Shown here in pieces: positions 5,671-9,937 of a DNA stretch of 9,937 nucleotides. The notes beneath the pieces were generated by a model. That model saw only the letters and a list, made by a program, of their open reading frames with translations, was not told where the DNA came from and ran no database searches. Location of the stretch: contig JAAZNR010000822.1 in assembly GCA_012798155.1 (NCBI GenBank), forward strand, positions 1 through 9,937, written 5' to 3'. The DNA comes from Thermogutta sp. (GTDB taxonomy: Bacteria > Planctomycetota > Planctomycetia > Pirellulales > Thermoguttaceae). The position numbers were made by a program, and so were the translations under genes. The number at the start of each line of letters is the position of its first letter. Position 1 is the stretch's first letter.

Positions 5671-5820
5671 GCTATGTCCGTTCTCCCGGCGAATCCGTGA
5701 AAATGTGGCTGTCGCCTTCGGCAGTGAATGGAGCGGATACGTTTTTCGGCCGGTAACGACTGGGTGGCTGGGGTTGTAGCGTAGCGCAGCCCCCAGACGC
5801 CTCCATCGGCCCGTGAACGG
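5660..5820. repeat. 10-bp inverted repeats bracketing a family A copy
   Basis: CCGTTCACGG (5660-5669) and CCGTGAACGG (5811-5820) are perfect inverted copies about 140 bases apart and enclose family A copy A4. The right end reads CGTGAACGGCT, the same 11-mer that starts both family C copies. The arrangement resembles a small mobile or decayed insertion, but no target duplication was recognised and the interior has no gene. Confidence 0.5.
5768..5796 (+). repeat. Family A copy A4 (diverged)
   Basis: 29 bases with the same CTGGGG and CCCCCAG ends as A1, differing from it at three positions. It is preceded by GGGTGG like the other copies. It is the only family A copy in the window without a family B partner. 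Confidence 0.8.
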
Positions 5821-5891
5821 CTACGCGGGCAGAAACGGCGGCCGGCCGGCCGTGATCCAACCTCTGTGGCGATTCCGCAAAGGGTCCGCTT

Positions 5892-6671
5892 GTGCAAGAT
5901 GCCCAATTCGAGCTCCATGCGCAACTGGAGGATCGCCACTGGTGGTTCACAGCGCGGCGCCGTATCGTCCGGCGGCTCTTGTCGCTGGTGATCCCGCCCA
6001 ACGCCTGCGTGATCGACATCGGATGCGGAACGGGGGCCAACATCGCGTCTTTGGTCCCTCCCTATCGCGGCCTGGGGATCGACCCGGCGGGGGCGGCCGT
6101 GGCGCGTGCTCGGCAGCGTTTTCCCGGCGTCGAGTTCGTCCAAGGCGAGGCCCCCGCGGCGTTGGGGACGAGATTCGCGGAGGGCGACGCCCTCTTGATG
6201 ATGGATGTCTTGGAGCACATCGCCGGCGATCAGGATTTCTTCGACAAGGTGGCGGCGGCGGCACGCCGGGGGGCTGTGTTTTTGATTACCGTCCCGGCCG
6301 GCCCTGAGTTGTGGAGCCCGCACGACGAGGTCTTCGGGCATTATCGCCGTTATACCTTGGAAACGCTGCGGGCGTTGTGGCAAGACCGCCCTCTTTCCCC
6401 GTGGCTGTGCAGCTATTATTGCTCCCGGCTGTACCCGATCATCCGCGCGGTTCGACGCTGGACGGCCTATCGGGGCCGGTCGCCGGGCTGGAAAGGCACC
6501 GACTTCCGCCTGCCGTTGCGACCGCTCAATCGGTTCTTGGCATGGCTCTTCGAAGGGGAAGCCGCGAAGTTGGAAGCCGCCCTTCGCCGCCGTTTGGCCC
6601 GCGGTCCGCTGGATGAACCTCCGCCCTATGGCCGCGGCTCCAGCCTGATCGCCGTGCTGCGGAAAGAATGA
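5892..6671 (+). CDS. Class I SAM-dependent methyltransferase
   Basis: 259 residues, soluble apart from a few hydrophobic helices. The SAM-binding motif I is VIDIGCGTGAN (40-50), the acidic residue that ends strand 2 is Asp64 (GLGIDPAG), and the post-motif MDVLEHI (104-110) is typical of the Methyltransf_11/23 group. The N-terminal EDRHWWFTARRRIV (13-26) is a recurrent lead-in in methyltransferases found with glycosyltransferases and cell-surface polysaccharide genes, so a sugar or lipid-linked acceptor is possible, but the acceptor cannot be read here. The GTG at 5892 is chosen because AAGGG lies seven bases upstream and an ATG at 5899 is out of frame. It is separated from both neighbours by repeat-containing spacers and probably has its own promoter. 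The family is certain; the substrate is unknown. Confidence 0.85.
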   Translation: MQDAQFELHAQLEDRHWWFTARRRIVRRLLSLVIPPNACVIDIGCGTGANIASLVPPYRGLGIDPAGAAVARARQRFPGVEFVQGEAPAALGTRFAEGDALLMMDVLEHIAGDQDFFDKVAAAARRGAVFLITVPAGPELWSPHDEVFGHYRRYTLETLRALWQDRPLSPWLCSYYCSRLYPIIRAVRRWTAYRGRSPGWKGTDFRLPLRPLNRFLAWLFEGEAAKLEAALRRRLARGPLDEPPPYGRGSSLIAVLRKE

Positions 6672-6777
6672 GGGGGTAAGTCGGAAATGCGACGTTGCCC
6701 GGGTCGAAACCGGACGTGCGAGGTAAAATGTGTAGAGAAGGGCGGCGTAGCCGACGAGTGGACGCAGCGCGAAGAGA

Positions 6778-6806
6778 CTGGGGGCTTCGCTCCGCTACGA
6801 CCCCAG
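6778..6806 (-). repeat. Family A copy A5 (inverse orientation)
   Basis: Reverse complement identical over 29 bases to A1 and A2. On the minus strand it comes last in the order A6, B3, A5 within the spacer between methyltransferase and thioredoxin genes. Confidence 0.85.
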
Positions 6807-6830
6807 CCGCCCTGCCGCTGCAATGTCATC

Positions 6831-6858
6831 ACGAGCCACCAGCCTAAGCTGGTGGTGG
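6831..6858 (-). repeat. Family B copy B3 (perfect hairpin, inverse)
   Basis: CCACCAGC (6836-6843), loop CTAA, and GCTGGTGG (6848-6855) form a perfect 8-bp stem. Read on the minus strand the loop is TTAG and the flank GGCTCGTG matches B1 and B2. Outside this core the flanks diverge from the other two copies, which helps define the conserved unit. Confidence 0.8.
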
Positions 6859-6874
6859 AAGCGCCGCGAAGAGG

Positions 6875-6913
6875 CTGGGGGCTTCGCTCCGCTACGACCC
6901 CAGCCACCCGACC
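6875..6913 (-). repeat. Family A copy A6 with conserved flank (inverse)
   Basis: The 29-bp core at 6875-6903 is identical to A1, and with the flank to 6913 it is identical to A2 over 39 bases. On the minus strand it precedes B3, so the A-then-B order is kept on this strand too. Confidence 0.85.
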
Positions 6914-6957
6914 GTCCAAGCTCAAAAAGTTCGTTTTAACGGAAGGAAGCGACCGTG

Positions 6958-7611
6958 ATGTCCGAAACACCTTCTTCTCCCGACTGGGACGCGCCGCGTG
7001 AAACGGCCGGCCGGAATTCGTGGAGCCTTTTCGATGTGATTCGCACGGCGGCCATGATCTGCGTCCTCGGACTGTTCGCGCTGGTCATCCGGCGGTATTC
7101 CTTGATGAATCCCGACTTGGAGGGTGCCGGCGAAGCCCATCCGGCCGTGGGTAAGACGTTATCCACGATCGCCCTGGAGCCGTTGACGGGAGGGGCGAAA
7201 CCTGTCCGAGAGGAAGACCTTCAGGGCAAGGTGGTGCTGCTCAACTTCTGGGGCACGTGGTGCCCGCCCTGCCGCGAAGAGTTTCCCCATTTGGCGGCCC
7301 TTGCGGAGCGATACGGAAGCCGCCCGGAGTTTCGCTTCCTGTCCGTTTCCTGCGGAGGCGGCTCCAGCGAGGACGCGGAGGAATTGCGACGCGAAACCGA
7401 GGCCTTCCTGGAGGAGCACGGGGCGACGTTGCGGACCTATCATGACCCGGGGGCCGTCACTCGCCAAAGCGTGCATGACGCGGCCGGGTTCCAAGGCTAC
7501 CCCACCACGGTCCTGCTCGACTCCGAGCGGGTGATCCGGGGCATGTGGGTCGGCTATTACCCCGGGGTCGAGAAGGAAATCGACCGGGCCGTCGCCAAGT
7601 TGCTCCCCTAG
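6958..7611 (+). CDS. Membrane-anchored TlpA/ResA-like thioredoxin
   Basis: 217 residues. A 28-residue cytoplasmic-type N-terminus is followed by one transmembrane helix (about 29-45, IRTAAMICVLGLFALVI), which should place the thioredoxin domain in the periplasm. The AhpC/TSA-redoxin domain starts near residue 65; the active site is WCPPC (101-105) in LLNFWGTWCPPCREEFP, and the cis-proline is Pro182 in GFQGYPTTVLLD. Such proteins reduce disulfides during cytochrome c maturation or protect secreted thiols; none of the usual partners is in the window, so the target is unknown. GGAAGGA (6941-6947) lies 10 bases before this ATG and seven before an in-frame GTG at 6955, so the start may be one codon earlier. 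Spacers isolate it from the methyltransferase; it converges on the gene at 7668. Confidence 0.88.
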   Translation: MSETPSSPDWDAPRETAGRNSWSLFDVIRTAAMICVLGLFALVIRRYSLMNPDLEGAGEAHPAVGKTLSTIALEPLTGGAKPVREEDLQGKVVLLNFWGTWCPPCREEFPHLAALAERYGSRPEFRFLSVSCGGGSSEDAEELRRETEAFLEEHGATLRTYHDPGAVTRQSVHDAAGFQGYPTTVLLDSERVIRGMWVGYYPGVEKEIDRAVAKLLP

Positions 7612-7612
7612 T

Positions 7613-7648
7613 CCGGCATGAAACCCGCGGCAACACGCCGTGAGCCGG
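7613..7648. terminator. Two-tier hairpin between convergent genes
   Basis: An inner stem, CGCGGC (7626-7631) with GCCGTG (7637-7642), has a 5-base loop and one G-U wobble. An outer stem, CCGGC (7613-7617) with GCCGG (7644-7648), encloses it. It lies two bases after the thioredoxin stop and 20 bases before the end of the minus-strand gene, so it is placed to serve both. No T-run is present on either strand. Confidence 0.45.
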
Positions 7649-7667
7649 GCACCCGCCAGGCCTTAAA

Positions 7668-8870
7668 CTAAACTTGGGACCCCGTCGTGACCACCTCGTT
7701 GACGGCCTGGGGATCGATCTCCAGATCGGCATCGGCTTCCGCGTCCGCGCCGAGCCGGTCCAATTCCCGGCCCTGTTCGAAGCCCGGCGCAAGGGTCGCC
7801 GGGCGATTCGCGGTCACGGTTTCGCGGCGGACGTTGGGCCGGGCGAACAGCACTTCCAGCATTGTGCCCAATTGCGTCAGATCGTACGACACCATCCGAC
7901 GCCGCGATTCGTACTCGATGAAACCGTATAGGATTTGCGCGAAACCGCGTCCCTCCGGCCATCGCACCCGCAGCGCCGACACCTGATCGTCGAAGAGTTG
8001 GTAGATTCTGGCGCGGGTAAGATGGAACTCGCGGGCCAGATGCTGCACGCTTCGGGGGTGATCGTGGACGCCGATCCGCTGTTCCGACAGGTCCGCCGCC
8101 TGCGGGACGCAGTCCAGCCGCAATTGCTCGAAAACCGGCAAGATGAATTGTTCGCGAAGCTGTTGCGGCGAGGGAATTTCGCCGGATTGCCAAGATTCCA
8201 GAATCCAATTCTGGATATTGAGGACGCGGCGGATCGCCAACGTGAAGCCGACCGCGGCGTCCGGTTCCACGCCGCGAAGCGTTTGGTGGATCGTTCGGAA
8301 CACGTCCCACACCGCGCGCAACCGCTTTTCCCCGAATGCCGGCTTGGCCAACAGTTGATTGAGGGAAAGGTCCGCGAATTCCCCGAGAGGCACCTCCCAC
8401 ATCACCCGCGGGACCAAGCGGAGGGAGGAGACCAGCCGGCCCAAGGGCAAGGTCTCGAGGCGGTGCCTGCGGACGGTTTCTCGCCACTCACCCCAGACCA
8501 TCTCATTGATCTTGGAGAAATCGAAGTCCGCGGCTTTCCTCTGGCCCTGCCGCTCGATTTGCACGGCGGCTTCCGATTGCGGCAGCGTGGAAGGGTTGGT
8601 GCCTGCCGCTCGTTCCAACAGCATCAACAGCCCGCTGAGCTTCTTCTGACCGATGCCGGGGGTGGCGGCGATCTCCCGAAAGTCGGCCGAAACGATCTCC
8701 CGCAAGGTCTTCGTGATAATCGGCAGGGGGAGATGGCGGTCCGCCGCCGTCGCCCAAAAACCCAAACGCTTGTCCCAAAGGCTAATGCGGTCGGGCTGGG
8801 AAAGCGCCTGCCGTAGTTCTTCAAACCGGGCGGCGAACTGCATCTGCTGCGAGGAATTGAGATTCAGCAT
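7668..8870 (-). CDS. Probable DNA-binding protein with alpha-CTD-like HhH and sigma-region-4-like HTH
   Basis: 400 residues from the ATG at 8870, soluble, not a family I can name. Two segments look like the helix-hairpin-helix fold of the RNA polymerase alpha C-terminal domain: residues 50-86 (LPIITKTLREIV, then IAATPGIGQKKLSGLL) and about 160-195 (PLGEFADLSLNQLL, then FGEKRLRAVWDVF). Residues 272-305 (RSVQHLAREFHLTRARIYQL, then VSALRVRWPE) resemble the sigma-70 region 4 helix-turn-helix, whose typical form is a short Leu/Ala helix, a turn, and TRERVRQIE. The last 40 residues are acidic with no clear fold. A transcription-associated role is inferred from these motifs only. The reading frame also opens 10 codons upstream (TTG/ATG at 8900/8897), but GGAGAAGG five bases before 8870 favours this start. 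It converges with the thioredoxin gene. Confidence 0.8.
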   Translation of the reverse strand: MLNLNSSQQMQFAARFEELRQALSQPDRISLWDKRLGFWATAADRHLPLPIITKTLREIVSADFREIAATPGIGQKKLSGLLMLLERAAGTNPSTLPQSEAAVQIERQGQRKAADFDFSKINEMVWGEWRETVRRHRLETLPLGRLVSSLRLVPRVMWEVPLGEFADLSLNQLLAKPAFGEKRLRAVWDVFRTIHQTLRGVEPDAAVGFTLAIRRVLNIQNWILESWQSGEIPSPQQLREQFILPVFEQLRLDCVPQAADLSEQRIGVHDHPRSVQHLAREFHLTRARIYQLFDDQVSALRVRWPEGRGFAQILYGFIEYESRRRMVSYDLTQLGTMLEVLFARPNVRRETVTANRPATLAPGFEQGRELDRLGADAEADADLEIDPQAVNEVVTTGSQV

Positions 8871-8875
8871 GGGGA

Positions 8876-8883
8876 CCTTCTCC
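8876..8883 (-). promoter_or_regulatory. Ribosome-binding site that decides the start of the HTH-protein gene
   Basis: On the minus strand GGAGAAGG lies five bases before the ATG at 8870. The upstream alternatives at 8897 (ATG) and 8900 (TTG) have only GGAG eight to eleven bases away. Confidence 0.6.
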
Positions 8884-8989
8884 ACTCTCTGAAACATCAA
8901 GCGGCGAACTCCGGCCGAAGCGGAACAAGCCGGGAACTGTCTTGCGAAAAACCGTTACCGTTCACGAGTGCACCGATGCGAGTCGCTCT
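8884..8989. other. 5' flank of the HTH-protein gene
   Basis: No gene is seen. The recurrent word CCGTTCACG lies at 8958-8966. No convincing -35/-10 pair for the minus-strand gene was found. Confidence 0.5.
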
Positions 8990-9073
8990 GAAACGCCGAG
9001 CCGCGGAGGCTGTCTTTGAAGCGCCGAGGGCGCGCATGTTGAAACTTGGAAAGGCGGTGGCGCAGGGACTACG
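8990..9073. repeat. Degenerate copies of the family C arm
   Basis: GAAACGCCGAG (8990-9000) and GAAGCGCCGAG (9018-9028) are one or two bases different from the family C arm GAAACGCAGAG at 9077-9087. Together with CCGTTCACG at 8958 they suggest remnants of a further, decayed family C element next to copy C2. Confidence 0.5.
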
Positions 9074-9217
9074 TTTGAAACGCAGAGTCGCAAGGGACGC
9101 CGACGACGCGGAAGAACAAGAATTGGTAGCCGCAATTTCGCGTTCTCCCCGTCTCTATGTTCTCTGCGCGCTCTGCGTTTTCTCCCTCTCTGCGTCTCCC
9201 TTTACAGCCGTTCACGG
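9074..9217 (-). repeat. Dispersed repeat, family C copy C2 (inverse)
   Basis: On the minus strand it runs from CCGTGAACGGCT (9217-9206) to CTCTGCGTTTCAAA (9087-9074). It has a perfect 10-bp inverted repeat, AAACGCAGAG (9078-9087) with CTCTGCGTTT (9171-9180). The core at 9107-9133 agrees with that of C1 at 22 of 27 positions. It is about 50 bases longer than C1 and contains extra GCAGAG-like phrases, as if internal repeats had been added or lost. Confidence 0.75.
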
Positions 9218-9442
9218 TGTTCGAGTCTTGGGATGGCCGCAAAATCGGCGTTTCGATTTGTCATCCCCGTGAAGGCCTACGAAACACCGAACGCCCCCGG
9301 CTCGACGGGGTCTCGAAAAAAGCGCGTCGAATATCTGTTCCGAAAACGCGGGGGCTGCTCAGGTGCGGGCCGAGGCGGCGGGTGCCATCCGCCGTCGCTG
9401 CGATTTCCTTCTCCGCCCTTTGCCGTTTCGACCAATTTTCTT

Positions 9443-9479
9443 GGAGCCGGGGGATTCGGAATCGGTTTTCGCCGGCTCC
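9443..9479. repeat. Perfect 8-bp inverted repeat
   Basis: GGAGCCGG (9443-9450) and CCGGCTCC (9472-9479) are exact inverse complements with a 21-base loop. The loop itself contains the small dyad GATTC-G-GAATC. A terminator for the minus-strand frame ending at 9704 is possible but it lies more than 200 bases beyond. Confidence 0.55.
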
Positions 9480-9519
9480 CTAAATCTTTAATCCCCAAAG
9501 TCTCAACTGGTTTCGGCAG

Positions 9520-9552
9520 TGTCCGAAAATTGCCGCATTTTTTGAGCGGACA
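9520..9552. repeat. Inverted repeat with A/T inner arms
   Basis: TGTCCG (9520-9525) and CGGACA (9547-9552) enclose a second complementary pair, AAAAT and ATTTT (9526-9530 and 9537-9541). This gives an interrupted stem with a T6 run on the plus strand. It could act as a terminator-like structure, but no gene clearly feeds into it. Confidence 0.45.
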
Positions 9553-9703
9553 AACGCGGCTCATGCCCAAAACAAACCTTGCAATCGGGAGCCATGCGTG
9601 GATCGCCCGCCGCTCACCCGTCGATGGACTGCGGGTCGCAAAGCCGATCCTGCCGCGGCTAGCTGAAACTTCCTTCACCGCCCTACTGCACTGATCGCTC
9701 CAC

Positions 9704-9937
9704 TCAACTATAACTATACAGCATGCCTTCCCCTTTTTTGAAGCCCTGCCCCCAGATTTCGTGGACGATCCCATCAATGGTCGGGGCAGTGAACCACCCG
9801 CCCAACGCCATCTCCCGTCGCCCGGTCCGAGCGCCGCGCCGTTCCTTGCCGCAGGGTGCGAACTGTGCAACAATTGCGTCGGCCCCCAAATTTGCGCCGG
9901 CCCCCGAGATGGCCTTACGGTGGGCTGCCCGATCTTG
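9704..9937 (-). CDS. Possible C-terminal part of an unrecognised gene (cut by window edge)
   Basis: Seventy-seven codons read from the right edge to a TGA at 9704-9706 without interruption on the minus strand. The product has ordinary protein-like composition (HRKAISGAGANLGADAIVAQ, later TAPTIDGIVHEIWGQGFKKG) and is less Arg/Pro-rich than the shadow frames nearby. I do not recognise a family. Open frames of this length are common by chance in GC-rich DNA, so it may not be a gene. Sequence to the right of the window would settle it. Confidence 0.3.
   Translation of the reverse strand, partial: QDRAAHRKAISGAGANLGADAIVAQFAPCGKERRGARTGRREMALGGWFTAPTIDGIVHEIWGQGFKKGEGMLYSYS

Larger units (their letters stand above)
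9218..9703. other. Gene-free stretch with hairpins
   Basis: Frames are open on both strands, but the translations are Pro/Arg/Ser-rich and match no family I recognise. Two inverted repeats stand out and are listed separately. A decayed gene cannot be excluded. Confidence 0.5.

Noticed and set aside
9277..9873. 198-codon minus-strand frame
   Set aside because: The translation is Arg/Pro/Gly-rich without any domain and crosses two hairpins. It overlaps the somewhat better minus-strand frame ending at 9704.

Overview
The window looks like chromosomal DNA of a high-GC member of the Planctomycetota. This is an inference from three things: a secreted DUF1080 (3-keto-disaccharide hydrolase fold) protein, a signal-peptide protein built of Cys-Glu-Pro repeats, and long gene-poor spacers filled with short palindromic repeats. 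No rRNA, tRNA, CRISPR array, transposase or phage gene was seen. The DNA reads as ordinary housekeeping and envelope genes separated by unusually repeat-rich spacers.

Layout. Positions 1-910 (minus strand) hold most of a Wza-type polysaccharide export lipoprotein cut by the window edge. A spacer of about 770 bp with an AT-rich stretch and a possible promoter leads to a secreted 205-residue Cys-rich repeat protein (1678-2295). A repeat-filled spacer precedes a secreted DUF1080 protein (2948-3652). Another repeat-filled spacer ends in three 23-bp tandem repeats just upstream of an AlaC-type aminotransferase (4266-5585). Then come a SAM-dependent methyltransferase (5892-6671) and a membrane-anchored TlpA/ResA-like thioredoxin (6958-7611). 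A convergent minus-strand gene (7668-8870) encodes a probable DNA-binding protein with two RNA-polymerase-alpha-CTD-like helix-hairpin-helix segments and a sigma-region-4-like helix-turn-helix. The last kilobase is mostly repeat and hairpin DNA, with a possible partial gene on the minus strand at the right edge.

How the genes relate. The five plus-strand genes from 1678 to 7611 are separated by about 290-650 bp and do not look like one tight operon. Export protein, Cys-rich protein, DUF1080 protein and thioredoxin would all act at or beyond the inner membrane. The aminotransferase, methyltransferase and HTH protein are cytoplasmic. A functional link between the thioredoxin and the Cys-rich protein is possible but is only inference.

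The most distinctive signal lies between the genes. At least three families of dispersed palindromic repeats are present. Family A is a 29-bp unit with CTGGGG/CCCCAG ends; there are four identical copies, one diverged copy and one chimera. Family B is a CCACCAGC/GCTGGTGG hairpin with three copies, always placed after A on the same strand. Family C runs from CGTGAACGGCT to CTCTGCGTTTCAAA with two copies in opposite orientation. All copies lie in spacers and none interrupts a recognised gene.
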